Assembly (NCBI GenBank): GCA_963792075.1
Contig: CAWBUW010000010.1
Span: 1 to 53,075 of the forward strand
From: CAWBUW01 sp963792075
GTDB taxonomy: Bacteria; Chloroflexota; Anaerolineae; Anaerolineales; UBA4823
Length of the DNA stretch: 53,075 nucleotides
Direction of reading: 5' to 3'
The notes beneath the pieces were generated by a model. The model saw only the letters and a list, made by a program, of their open reading frames with translations, ran no database searches and had not been told where the DNA came from. Positions 35,159 to 44,401 of this stretch are shown piece by piece. Numbering within the stretch: position 1 is the first letter of the stretch; the number at the start of each line of letters is the position of its first letter. Position numbers and translations under genes: made by a program.

Positions 35159-36769
35159 TTAACTCGGTGGCTTACTAAAAATCATTTGGATGAGGATTTC
35201 CGCCTTATAAATCAGCGCCCCCGGATAATCACGCCGCGCTTCAACAGCAGCCGAGAATTCCCGCAGAGCATCCTCCGGCCGGCCAAAGTTCTGATAAGCA
35301 ATCCCTAGCGCTGTGTGCGCTGCCCCCTGAGTATATAAAAATTCTCCCGAGAGTGTCAGAGCGTCCTTACAAGTGCTTTCGATCAACCCAAGCTGGCGGG
35401 CAGTATGTTCTTTTGCCAGGTCCTGCCTATACAGTTGGTGCGCCCATATTTTGGCTAACCCGCACAACGCCATCGCCAGGATTTTCTCCTGCCGTTTATT
35501 GAGCTTTTTTCCTTCCAGTTTGTGACGAATTTGTTCGAACTGCGCGGTCGCCTGCCTAAAGCTGCCTGATTCAAAACCTAAATAAAATGTTTCACCCAGC
35601 CGGCAAACTGCAGCCAAACTCAAATCATCATCCAGGTCTGATCCGTTGAGCACGATTTTAAACGCTTCCTGAGCTTGTGCATACCGCTCCAGCCTGGAAT
35701 TCAACAATCCCACCAGAAAGGCGAGTTTGCGGTTCCCAGGTTCTACATTTTCAACTGCCGGCAGGGTTTGCACTACTGCGTCCAGATCTTCAGGTAGAAT
35801 GCCCGGCCGCTGGTAAGCCTGTAAGCCCTCCGTCCAGGATTTCAATGCGCGCCAGGATCGAAATTCTCCCTTTTCGTGCAGCATGTAGAAAAGAAAACGA
35901 TACGTTAGATCTGCGCAGAATTCCTGCACCACAACGTTCGCTTTTTCCCCAGAACTGGCGGGCAGGCACCAACTTTCGACCACCCGATCGCCGCGTTTGA
36001 TTTCAACATCCAGATAATAAAGATCCCCAAGTTGATAAAAATGCCCACCGAGGAGGTGTAAGTTGCGTATACGCCACTTCTCCAGTAGGTTCTGCAGCTT
36101 TTCTACGGTGATCGGTACAGCGCCCAATTGCAAATTACCCAATACGGCCAGCAAGTTTGAAAATGGATCCGACTGCTCTGGAGAAAGCGCCACCGATAAA
36201 GATTTCAGATCCAGATTGATCTCATCCTGCGCCTGCTTATACGCCTCCTGGGCTTGCGCCAGGCCACGGGCGACCAGGGCCTGGATAGGTTTACCAACCT
36301 GGTCCTTAGTTAAATCGCTAAATGCTCCCACCCGGTAAGCCACCGGCAGAGGGCGGAACTGGATAACAATAAGCAGCAGAGCCAGCAGGAACGCCGCCCA
36401 CAGCAGCGGAGATTTCAACCATTGGAGCTGAGAATAGAGCACGAAGCGCGGATCCTGCTGCAGCGCCGCCAGACGTTCATAATTTTCACGCCCCACGCGG
36501 GCAATCTCCTGGTCTACAGCCAATGCGGCCTGCTGGTACTCCTCCTGGGCCTGGGCATATAACTGCTGCTGCTCGGCCGCGTAACCCAGCTCCAGATGGC
36601 GCTGAAATTCCACCTGGTCTGCGGCAAACGCACCTGTGGCTAACCGGTCAGGCTCCTGAAACGGTATCAACGGCAGCCAGGCGAGGACGTTCAAAGCCAG
36701 GAATACAAGAATAAGGATAATAAGAATTGTTCTAAAGCGTCCGTTCATTTTGTATCGTTCTTGCTCCAT
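35159..36769 (-). CDS. Membrane-anchored TPR protein in the type III-D operon
   Basis: A 536-residue protein. Transmembrane segment 1 spans about residues 14-32 (TILIILILVFLALNVLAWL) and segment 2 about 121-137 (PLLWAAFLLALLLIVIQF). Positive residues flank the N-terminus and follow segment 2, so residues 33-120 lie outside and the 400-residue C-terminal part is cytoplasmic. The outer loop has a TPR-like helix (AQAQEEYQQAALAVDQEIAR). The cytoplasmic part has a central alpha/beta domain (KLQNLLEKWRIRNLHLLGGH, YYLDVEIKRGDRVVESW) and C-terminal TPRs ending FGRPEDALREFSAAVEARRD. It starts 38 bases inside cas6. No enzymatic motif is seen. A membrane effector or regulator for the CRISPR system is an inference from position only. 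An alternative start is 36748. Confidence 0.75.
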   Translation of the reverse strand: MEQERYKMNGRFRTILIILILVFLALNVLAWLPLIPFQEPDRLATGAFAADQVEFQRHLELGYAAEQQQLYAQAQEEYQQAALAVDQEIARVGRENYERLAALQQDPRFVLYSQLQWLKSPLLWAAFLLALLLIVIQFRPLPVAYRVGAFSDLTKDQVGKPIQALVARGLAQAQEAYKQAQDEINLDLKSLSVALSPEQSDPFSNLLAVLGNLQLGAVPITVEKLQNLLEKWRIRNLHLLGGHFYQLGDLYYLDVEIKRGDRVVESWCLPASSGEKANVVVQEFCADLTYRFLFYMLHEKGEFRSWRALKSWTEGLQAYQRPGILPEDLDAVVQTLPAVENVEPGNRKLAFLVGLLNSRLERYAQAQEAFKIVLNGSDLDDDLSLAAVCRLGETFYLGFESGSFRQATAQFEQIRHKLEGKKLNKRQEKILAMALCGLAKIWAHQLYRQDLAKEHTARQLGLIESTCKDALTLSGEFLYTQGAAHTALGIAYQNFGRPEDALREFSAAVEARRDYPGALIYKAEILIQMIFSKPPS

Positions 36770-37597
36770 CTGGATTTGAACTGAGTAATCCTTCTGCTTT
36801 CAGATAGCGCGTGCGCCCCATGCCCATCGTTGTCTTTTCACCTGTGCCTGAGAATTCAGACAACCTCGCCAGGACCTGCCAGGCGCGCAAGTAATCCGGA
36901 TAGCGAGACACCGGGTCACGCTCGTCCCAATAGCCATGATAGGCCACCTGGCCAATGACGCCTTTCCATTCCACCAGTTTTTCCATATAAGCATAGCAGG
37001 TTTCCAGCCGGGTTTCGGTCACATGCACCTGCCATTCGACCCAGCGCGAAAATTCTGGCGGCAGGTCAATCCCCCCAGAGAACGCCTGCCAGCGGCACGC
37101 GTACCAGTCCCATAAATAGCGAGGGATAGGCAGCACACTATACCGCCCCAAGGCCAGCAGCTTCAGGGGCGAATCAAACTCCAGTCGCACTCCTCGTGCG
37201 ATAGGGGTATTATCCCAGAGTTCCTGGTAACTGGCGGCGTGCGGATTCCCAGGATGGACCTGCTCCACTATCATTGCTGCCGCGCCCAGGCGCACTTCAG
37301 TGCAGCGCGCTTCCAGGCTGCCCCAGGTTTCGGCAATCACATCTGCGGTCTCCGTGGTTAAAGTCCTGCACGAAACCCCAGGCACATGCCTTCATCGAAC
37401 AATAAGCTCAATGAAAAGGGCTGCGGCATATTGGCATTGGGTCTGTGGTGCTTCTTAAACCAATTTGGATTTCTAAGCTTCATTTCCGAATAGAACATCC
37501 CGTTCAGCGCGCCGGCGCGCACTGCCTGGATGGGCAGTGGACCATCCAGGTTACGCAGTTGAATTTCGAAAGATTGGAGAGGCTTGTCTGCCATCAT
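36732..37597 (-). pseudogene. cas6: CRISPR repeat endoribonuclease Cas6 (frameshifted)
   Basis: The front frame begins MMADKPLQSFEIQLRNLDGP and contains QPFSLSLLFDEG, and the back frame contains RGVRLEFDSPLKLL and ends in the glycine-rich TTMGMGRTRYLKAEG typical of Cas6 RAMP domains. The two join across a one-base shift near 37370, giving about 287 residues. Cas6 cuts pre-crRNA at the base of the repeat hairpin, which fits the GCTGC/GCAGC stem in both arrays. It starts 15 bases after the TIGR03986 gene. If the frameshift is real, crRNA processing would depend on another Cas6. Confidence 0.82.
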
Positions 37598-37611
37598 GCA
37601 AGTGCCCCTTC

Positions 37612-40029
37612 TTACTCTAACTTTTCAGGACGGCAAATAATCAGCCAACCTCTCAATTCTTGTTGAGAAGCTAAAACCACTAGTTTTACCTTAGCGCCAT
37701 CCCTGTAAACTCTACCACCCAAGTTTTCCTGATTGATAATACACTTGAGTTCTACTCCCCCAGAATTTTCTGTAAGCCAATGATTTATGCTGGGGTTTTG
37801 GGCAGAGAGAATTTCAAAGCGAAGGTTTCCATTCTCATCAACAGCCCGAGCTTTGCCTTTCATGATTTCTCCTGCTGGAGGCGGCCATATAGATATCTCA
37901 GGGGCTACCGGCCTTATATTGGCCCACTCTAAGACTTTAGTTGGTGTTGGTAAAACGGGTCTCTCTTTATACTCATTTAGACTGCTTTCACCATGTTCAA
38001 TTTCCATATACCGCGACCAATTCTGCCAGTCTTGCCCTGGATCATCACCAAGCCAAGCCATCATTGTTAGAAGTTCTTTTACTGGCTCCAAATCAGTTAA
38101 AGCCGTCGCATCCGGGTAAATATCTAGGGTCTTGGCCAGCATAGTTTGCTGAAAAACCGCCTCAAAATCGACCTTCGGTGATTCTATACCCTTGCACCAA
38201 TCCAGAGTGCCAGATTCTTCGAAGAGGTGTTCATATCGCGTCCCAGAACGATTCGTGAGATTAATTTCGACTCGGTCAATATATACCGCCCCCATACCCA
38301 ACGGTTTGCCCATACCTATCTTATGAATGAAAGTTTCGTCGCTTTTACCGCGTGGTCTTAATGCCCATACTACAGCCCCCAGTTCATCGGGGCGAAGGTT
38401 CTCAAAATAAACATGGAAGCCAAAACGCACACCTTTTCGAAGGGGTTTGATACGGGTGAGCTGACTCTCATGCTCTCGTTCCTTGTCTGTGGCTTCGATG
38501 TCCGGTTTGCTGCCCTTATGCCAGTAGTACTTGCGGCCGCGGATCTGGGTGTCGGTGTGCAGTGTGCCATAATGCGCCAGGCCGCTTTTTGAGTCGGGAT
38601 GGTGCCCCAGATCTTTGTCCTGCACCAGGTAATGCTGAAAAGTAGTGGCCTTAGGCCCGGAGAGTACGTGAGGCGTAATCGGTTCCGGCTTGTACCAGAT
38701 ATCCAATCCCGGCGTGCGTAAAAACGCATCAGAAAAAAATACGCGCCCGGCGCAACTCTCTTTGCGATTTCCGCCAGGCTCTGGCGTCCAGCCGAATATA
38801 GCATCAGCGAAGTCCACCAGCCCTTCGGTTCGCAGTTCGAGCGGCACAAAATCGAGTGGATTCGAGGCATGATCCATTCCCGGGAAACGCATCGGTATCC
38901 GTAAATTGGGATTGTGACCAATGTAAACTACTTTTTCTCCGCACCTGGGCTGCACATAGAAAACCGGGGCTCCATCCTTCAAGCAGCCCCTTTCCCCGTT
39001 GTCATTCCAGGCTCTCAGATTCTCTCTCTGGAACACTGACAGGCTCCGCTGGTAATCAATGACCGCTTGATGATCAATTAGGAGTTCACTCTTAGCACTA
39101 GCTTCCAGAACCAGGGCGTGGTTCTTGCGCAGCGCCTCCTGCCCCTGATGATTAGTTTCACGCATATTACCAGAACACACCAAAACGCCTTTGTTCGTGA
39201 ACGCCACGCTCCGCGGGCCGATGAGGGTAATTGCTGTAAAGCTTTTGCCGTTTTTATCCGTTGTTACTTCGGTCTCAAAGCTGACCTCGTAATAGCCAGG
39301 ACGGTAATCGCTATCACTAAAGTCACGATACCCTGGTAGGTTTGCCGTTTTTAGAATCCATTCCTTGACTTTCAAGTAGGTTCCTCCCCCCAGCAAACCC
39401 AAATCCGAGGGTACCATGGCCGGTTGGATAGCCCAATCCTCCCCGCGCTGCACCAAGTAACCCGCACGCACATGGGAAGCGTTATTCCCAATGATCTGCT
39501 TATACATCTCCTTTAATGGATCGTTACCCGGATCTGCAACCGCCCGGAATGAGAATGTCGGCTCGGTCCCCACCCAGCGAATCTTACTGTAACTTATGAT
39601 CTCCACGATGCTGCGGATCAGGCCGCGCAGCGAGCTGCCGGGGATGATCGGCTGGCCGTTGAGGTTGAAAAAGGGCGCTTTCAGCTCTTTGAGTTGCCTC
39701 TCTTTTTCGTCGCGCGCTTCTCTTTCCTGTGGCGACAACCGCTGCCCCGACCTGGAGCGCGCTTCGGCGACGGCGTCGAGCTCTGCCCGTTTTTTCACCA
39801 TCTCAGGCGTCGCCATTCCACGGATATAAACGGGCGAGAGCGTTTCCATTTCACAATCTATGTAACCAGTATAGCCAGTGTAAATATCCTGGTCAGGCGG
39901 TGGATCCACTAAAACCACTTTTTCGGGCAGGCGCACAAAATTGTACGGCGCACACGCCCAAATTGGCAATTGTGTCTTGCTATCTCGTCGCGGTTTATCG
40001 TAAGACGGGTTGGTATGCTTCGGGCTCAC
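37612..40029 (-). CDS. TIGR03986-family RAMP protein of the type III-D complex
   Basis: An 805-residue protein from a GTG at 40029 (GGAGG upstream), overlapping csx19 by 35 bases. PIIPGSSLRGLIRSIVEII (about residues 126-144) is a RAMP core helix. KIGMGKPLGMGAVYIDRVEI (around residue 600) is the glycine-rich RAMP loop. GRKYYWHKG is characteristic of this long, Csx19-associated family. The last 90 residues (EIMKGKARAVDENGNLRFEI onward) look like a small beta-barrel domain. It is a backbone or capping subunit of the RNA-targeting complex, by family. It contains a mid-region rich in charged residues of unknown role. Confidence 0.85.
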   Translation of the reverse strand: MSPKHTNPSYDKPRRDSKTQLPIWACAPYNFVRLPEKVVLVDPPPDQDIYTGYTGYIDCEMETLSPVYIRGMATPEMVKKRAELDAVAEARSRSGQRLSPQEREARDEKERQLKELKAPFFNLNGQPIIPGSSLRGLIRSIVEIISYSKIRWVGTEPTFSFRAVADPGNDPLKEMYKQIIGNNASHVRAGYLVQRGEDWAIQPAMVPSDLGLLGGGTYLKVKEWILKTANLPGYRDFSDSDYRPGYYEVSFETEVTTDKNGKSFTAITLIGPRSVAFTNKGVLVCSGNMRETNHQGQEALRKNHALVLEASAKSELLIDHQAVIDYQRSLSVFQRENLRAWNDNGERGCLKDGAPVFYVQPRCGEKVVYIGHNPNLRIPMRFPGMDHASNPLDFVPLELRTEGLVDFADAIFGWTPEPGGNRKESCAGRVFFSDAFLRTPGLDIWYKPEPITPHVLSGPKATTFQHYLVQDKDLGHHPDSKSGLAHYGTLHTDTQIRGRKYYWHKGSKPDIEATDKEREHESQLTRIKPLRKGVRFGFHVYFENLRPDELGAVVWALRPRGKSDETFIHKIGMGKPLGMGAVYIDRVEINLTNRSGTRYEHLFEESGTLDWCKGIESPKVDFEAVFQQTMLAKTLDIYPDATALTDLEPVKELLTMMAWLGDDPGQDWQNWSRYMEIEHGESSLNEYKERPVLPTPTKVLEWANIRPVAPEISIWPPPAGEIMKGKARAVDENGNLRFEILSAQNPSINHWLTENSGGVELKCIINQENLGGRVYRDGAKVKLVVLASQQELRGWLIICRPEKLE

Positions 40030-40582
40030 TGCCGGCCTCCTTCCACCACTTCAATGCCAACCAGCCGGCTGTTGCTGATGCGCTGCCACCCATCTTCCCC
40101 TCCTCTATATACTGGCGCACACGCAGCCCGAGGCGCTGGTTAGTTTGCACATTGCCCAGCGGCGGCGCATGGCGCAAATCCTGCTGGCCTTCACACAGCA
40201 GCGAGAATTGCTCCGTGGCGAGCAGGCCAGCGCCCCACAGCCAATAACTTTCCTCAACACAATTATCCGGCTGCTGGCCCCCATCCAGAATCTGGCGCAC
40301 GGCAAAACCGCCCTCGGTGCGCCAGAGCAGCACTTCTCCCGCCTCACCAAATAAACGCGCCTGCTGCAGTGTGGCTATGCGCACAGGTATCCTTTCCAGA
40401 TCATCCGAAAAAGCTTCGTGGGAGAAAATGAATTTCTCTCCTGCCAGCAATCCCCAGGTCACGCCATCTGCATCATACACCAGCAGATACCGAAGCCCGT
40501 GCGCAGACGCATGCCCGGCCAGCCATTCCAGCGGATGCTGGTAAAATTCCTGATCCACCATCGCCAATTGTAAATCGCTCAT
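39995..40582 (-). CDS. csx19: Csx19 (type III-D accessory subunit)
   Basis: A 195-residue protein starting MSDLQLAMVDQEF at 40582. LRYLLVYDADGVTWGLL, LQQARLFGEAGEVLLWR, GGFAVRQI, EESYWLWG and FSLLCEGQQDLRHAPPLG follow the known order of Csx19/TIGR03984 blocks. Its biochemical role is still poorly defined; it is a marker of subtype III-D. The ATG overlaps the stop of the tandem RAMP (ATGA), and the 3' end overlaps the TIGR03986 gene. Confidence 0.9.
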   Translation of the reverse strand: MSDLQLAMVDQEFYQHPLEWLAGHASAHGLRYLLVYDADGVTWGLLAGEKFIFSHEAFSDDLERIPVRIATLQQARLFGEAGEVLLWRTEGGFAVRQILDGGQQPDNCVEESYWLWGAGLLATEQFSLLCEGQQDLRHAPPLGNVQTNQRLGLRVRQYIEEGKMGGSASATAGWLALKWWKEAGSEPEAYQPVLR

Positions 40583-42115
40583 TTTACACCCTGCCCTTCC
40601 GGCTCCTGGGGAGCCGGCCAGCATAAGAACGCCTTGACCAGGTCTTCCAGCGCCAGCGGCTCATCGCCCTGCAGCTCAAGCCCGGCCGCTCCCTGGCGAA
40701 GCGCCCAATGGCGCTGACCAGCATAAGACAACGCTGCATCCAGCCCCTGCAAACGCCCACGCCCAACACTGCTCTCACCTCCTAATGGCAGATCGCCTGT
40801 CCACAGATCCTTCAAAGCCAGCAGCAGAAGCCCAGCCTTGGCATCAAAATCCGCCTGGCTGCTGCGCTGTGGGCGACGCAGCTCCAGGTGGATGTGCACC
40901 TGCCGCCCGTCTCCTCGCGCCCACAAGGGCTGCTGGGTAAACAATGCCTGCGGATAGGCCCCGCCGGTAAAACGGTCCAACTTGACCCTGCTCTGCACCG
41001 AGTTCAGCAGCTACATTCTCCACCACTGTTTCGCTCACCACCACCTGGCTGCTGGATGATTGATCGGTATGTGAGCGAATGCGCCGGCCAAACAGGTCAT
41101 CTACCAGCAAGCGGCCTTTCTCGCGCCCCAGCATGGTGTTGGCGATGCGCAGCGCCCGGCTGCGCAAAGCGCCTGCCAGGCTCGTTCCAGGTAGCACAGG
41201 CTGCTTGGACTGGCTGGCATCGCGCCAGGAGTGCAGGTGCGCCATATCCGATGCATCGGCGTCTTCCTCCGAACGGATCAGCAGCGAGCTGTAAAGGGCA
41301 AAATGAGCATCCATTGTGAATGCCTGGCGCCGGTCTTGCTCTAGAACGCTGACCCCTAACAGGCTGACGATATTCTCGCCGCTTGCCCGCCCATTCTTGC
41401 CATCGTGTTTCAGCCATCCTAACAATCCATCTGGCTCGTTCATGGGATAGCGCCACACCCACCAGGCCTTTACCTGGCAGCTTCCCAGGCCTCTGCTCTT
41501 GCGCAGCCCCAGCCCGATCTCGCCGTCCTGCAAGCCCTTCAAAGCCGCCGCCAGCCCGGCAAGTAAATCCTCGTTTTCGGCCGTTTTCCAAAATTCAAAA
41601 GATAAAGGGAAGGTAGTCCCGGCAGGCAGAAGCTCTATATCAAATTTATGCCCGCCGCGCTCATCTTCCTCCACCGTGCGCGTGCGGGGATCGATCGCCA
41701 CGCCGTCGCGCAGCTCGGTAAACAAATTCCCTTTGGGCAGGACCCCCCGGGCGTCATCCACCATCAGCCAGCTCTCAACCGCGGTCTTCTGGCGTATGCC
41801 AGCCTCGTTTTCAAAAGCGTTGTCCAGGCAGCCGAACAGTCTTTCTGCCTTTGACTTCTGCCCTCGCTCGCGCTGCTCCTGCCAGCCATACCCGTTCTCG
41901 TATTCGCGCAGGAAGCTGCGCAGCGCCCCGGCAATCGAAGCTCCGGTCAGCAGCGGTGAATGCCCATCCAGCGGATCGAGAAGCAGGGGCATATCCGTCG
42001 TCCCCTCTGCATCCCCATTACCAAAACTCGCTGGGGTTTGCAATACCAGGGTGCCCTGGATGAATATGCGTTCCGCTACTTTGCGGCTGTTGTTCCATTG
42101 GCCTGTTTTCTTCAT
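40579..42115 (-). pseudogene. Tandem (fused) Csm3-like RAMP protein, frameshifted in the second domain
   Basis: Two RAMP domains are encoded in one gene of about 511 codons. Domain 1: RIFIQGTLVLQTPASFGNGD with acidic residues at 35, 41 and 47 (candidate RNase aspartates), LLTGASIAGALRSFL and LGLRKSRGLGSCQVKAW (G-rich loop). Domain 2: TMDAHFALYSSLLIR, VLPGTSLAGALRSRAL and, in the shifted frame, FTGGAYPQALF and SSVGRGRLQGLDAAL. The frame changes near 41000 (ENVAAEL then VQSRVKLDRF). Fusion of backbone subunits echoes the route to type III-E single-protein effectors. The start at 42115 overlaps the csx10 stop (ATGA). Confidence 0.8.
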
Positions 42116-43656
42116 CCCCTGCCTCCATTCTTCTTGGCAGCTTCGACAGCCCGGCCGAGCACGCCTTCCAGCAGGCGCGCGACCGTTTGCGCTCGCAAAC
42201 GGTCGCCAAATTTCGCTTTGACGCCTGCAAATTCGATGTTGCCCACGTTGAAAGTTTCCAGCGCAGGTTTTTCCACCCGCTGCAACAGCCATTCTTCCAG
42301 CGGCTTGCCCACCAGGCGGGCGTCCTTCCAGGTACGCCGGCTAAGCACAGAAAGCCCGGCAAAATGCTTCTGGATCAGCCCCAGTTCCCCGGTCTGCCAG
42401 GCTGCCCTGGCGGCCAGCCTGGCGCGTGAAAGCTGGGCAGGCCTGGGCAGCCCGCTGAAAGAAGTAGAAGCACCAGCCAACTCATGGATCCGTTTGGCCA
42501 GGGCGGTATCCAACACATTCCGCAACTTCCGCACTGCAATCTTTTCAGCATACTCCTGGCTGGCAGGCGACAATTGGGCAGCATCCGTGATAGAACCCAG
42601 CGGCGCAACCGCCATGCGTGAGCGGGTCAGCTTCGCCTGCCGGTGCAAATCCAGGGCGCAGCGACCAAACCCTTCGATTAACCGCTCACCAATCCCCTGC
42701 TGGACCACAGCTTCCAGGTTGGCACGGCATTCGGCCGGGAAGACAAACACACTACCGGCTACAATAGCCCAATCTTGATAAAACGGCAGCCCCCATTTTC
42801 GGCTGTAGCCGCCAACCAGCCGCATGCGCCGGAAGACACGGGAAGGCGGCCGCCCGGCCTGGGTCGCCAAATCGAAATCATACTCGCCCTGCGCGCTGCG
42901 GACGATGACATCGCTCAGGCAAGTGAGGGTAACTTCCGTTTGCGATCGCTCAACTTCGCTCTGCCTGAAATTTTCACCTTCCCGCCAATCCGGGTCAATA
43001 TCGATCGGGGTAAGCACTTCAACCCGGCCGTATCCCCCGGTCAGTGACCCGCCCAATACCAGGTCATGGGTTTCGAGCAGGTCCTTGATCTTTTTCAGGT
43101 AATCATCCTCAGCGCTGGTCACCACAGCGCTGAATACTTGTCCAGCAGCCAGTGCGTCATAACGGTATACCTGGCTGGCGCCTTCGCGTTTCCGGTCGCG
43201 GTCGGCGCTGGCATTATGCACCACCATCTCTACCCGAGGCGTCGCCAGTTGGATGGCATCGCTGCCCAGCCAATAGAAATCCCCCTCCGGTGGCTTAAAT
43301 GTCTGGTCATCTCCAGGCTGATCCACCGCGAAATCATACACTGGGACAGACAAGTTGTGGATATCTTTCTTGGGCACGAACCAGGAAAGCGGCCTGGGCA
43401 GCATGCGGGCGCGCCCGTTGGGATTTGCAAGATAGGCGTTCAGGTAGCGCACCTTACCGCTGAAGAACAGGTCAAAAAAGGTTTCATCGTTGTCCAGGTC
43501 GCCGCCTTTGCCTCCAGAATAACAGGAAACCAAGGCCCCGCGCAGCATGCTCCCTGGGATGAATGGATAAGAAACGGTGGAATTGGCCTCGCCGCTCCCC
43601 GGCTGTCCGGCCAGCACCGGCTGGACCAGGTGGACTCGAAACTCAATGGCCTGCAT
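42112..43656 (-). CDS. csx10: Csx10 (Cas5-group RAMP of type III-D)
   Basis: A 514-residue protein from the ATG at 43656 (AAGGAGG upstream). The N-terminal RAMP domain has YPFIPGSMLRGALVSCY (about residues 30-46) and LGGSLTGGYGRVEVL (G-rich loop near 201-215). The second half carries RLVGGYSRKWGLPFYQDWA then AGSVFVF, highly characteristic of Csx10, and GIGERLIEGFGRCAL as a second G-rich loop. Csx10 takes the Cas5 position that holds the crRNA 5' tag. It overlaps its neighbours on both sides. Confidence 0.88.
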   Translation of the reverse strand: MQAIEFRVHLVQPVLAGQPGSGEANSTVSYPFIPGSMLRGALVSCYSGGKGGDLDNDETFFDLFFSGKVRYLNAYLANPNGRARMLPRPLSWFVPKKDIHNLSVPVYDFAVDQPGDDQTFKPPEGDFYWLGSDAIQLATPRVEMVVHNASADRDRKREGASQVYRYDALAAGQVFSAVVTSAEDDYLKKIKDLLETHDLVLGGSLTGGYGRVEVLTPIDIDPDWREGENFRQSEVERSQTEVTLTCLSDVIVRSAQGEYDFDLATQAGRPPSRVFRRMRLVGGYSRKWGLPFYQDWAIVAGSVFVFPAECRANLEAVVQQGIGERLIEGFGRCALDLHRQAKLTRSRMAVAPLGSITDAAQLSPASQEYAEKIAVRKLRNVLDTALAKRIHELAGASTSFSGLPRPAQLSRARLAARAAWQTGELGLIQKHFAGLSVLSRRTWKDARLVGKPLEEWLLQRVEKPALETFNVGNIEFAGVKAKFGDRLRAQTVARLLEGVLGRAVEAAKKNGGRG

Positions 43657-44401
43657 GGCGCACCTCCTTCTCAAATCCGGCCAGCCAATCGGCGGTCACC
43701 GGACTAGCAGAGGCAATCAGGTTGGCTTGATCATCGTAAATGGGTTCAGCGTAGAGTTCTGCTCGCAGCGCGCCCAATCCACGGTTGCGGCTGCCGCCCA
43801 GGCGCCGGAAAGCGCTGACACAGGCTGCCAGCAAGGGAGCTTCGCGGCCTGTCAGCTCCGGGCGGGCCTCCAATCGGGCTACAAAGAAAGTGCTCCTTAA
43901 TACCACTCGTAGGGTGCGTAAAGAATTGCGCAGTGGAGCTCCCGTCTGCGCATCGATCGCCGTCTGCCGTCGCAGAGCAGTAAGGGCATCCAAGTTCGCT
44001 CTGCGTTTCAGACCCCATTTTTGGGTGCGCAGTTCTCTTTCGCTAATCTCCTGCAACGGCAGGAACTCTTTGGCGACCGCCGCCTGCAGATCCAGCGGCA
44101 AACAGGCGTCTTCGACGCGCAGCTTGCCTGCTGCAGCGCGCCGGCTGCCCGGCGAGCCAAACAAGCTTGCCGCCGCCGCTTCCCATTCATCCATTTCTGC
44201 TGCATGAATTTGTTCCAGGCTGTAAAGCACTTCAGCGCACTGCGCCACCAACAGCCCTTTCAGGGTCTTGCCAGACAGGTAAGGCAGGCCAAGCGCGTCG
44301 TGTTTGATTTCAGCATCCACCATGCCGGCCACCCCGTCGCCGCGCCCAAGGCTGGCGTCGCTCAACAAAGTAAATTTGAGCCACATCCTGGTGAAGTTCA
44401 T
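43643..44401 (-). CDS. Csm3-like RAMP protein (Cas7 group)
   Basis: A 252-residue single RAMP domain. LLSDASLGRGDGVAGMVDAE near residues 12-31 holds the conserved acidic residues, one of which would cut target RNA in Csm3/Cmr4. LPYLSGKTLKGLLVAQC is the RAMP helix, and FRRLGGSRNRGLGALRAEL is the glycine-rich loop. It is expected to form part of the crRNA-binding backbone. GGAGGTGA precedes the ATG, which overlaps the cas10 stop (ATGA). Confidence 0.87.
   Translation of the reverse strand: MNFTRMWLKFTLLSDASLGRGDGVAGMVDAEIKHDALGLPYLSGKTLKGLLVAQCAEVLYSLEQIHAAEMDEWEAAAASLFGSPGSRRAAAGKLRVEDACLPLDLQAAVAKEFLPLQEISERELRTQKWGLKRRANLDALTALRRQTAIDAQTGAPLRNSLRTLRVVLRSTFFVARLEARPELTGREAPLLAACVSAFRRLGGSRNRGLGALRAELYAEPIYDDQANLIASASPVTADWLAGFEKEVRHAGH

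Noticed and set aside
37612..44401. Classification as type III-A or III-B
   Set aside because: Csx10 and Csx19 are markers of III-D, and no Csm2/Csm4/Csm5 or Cmr1/Cmr5 proteins are seen.
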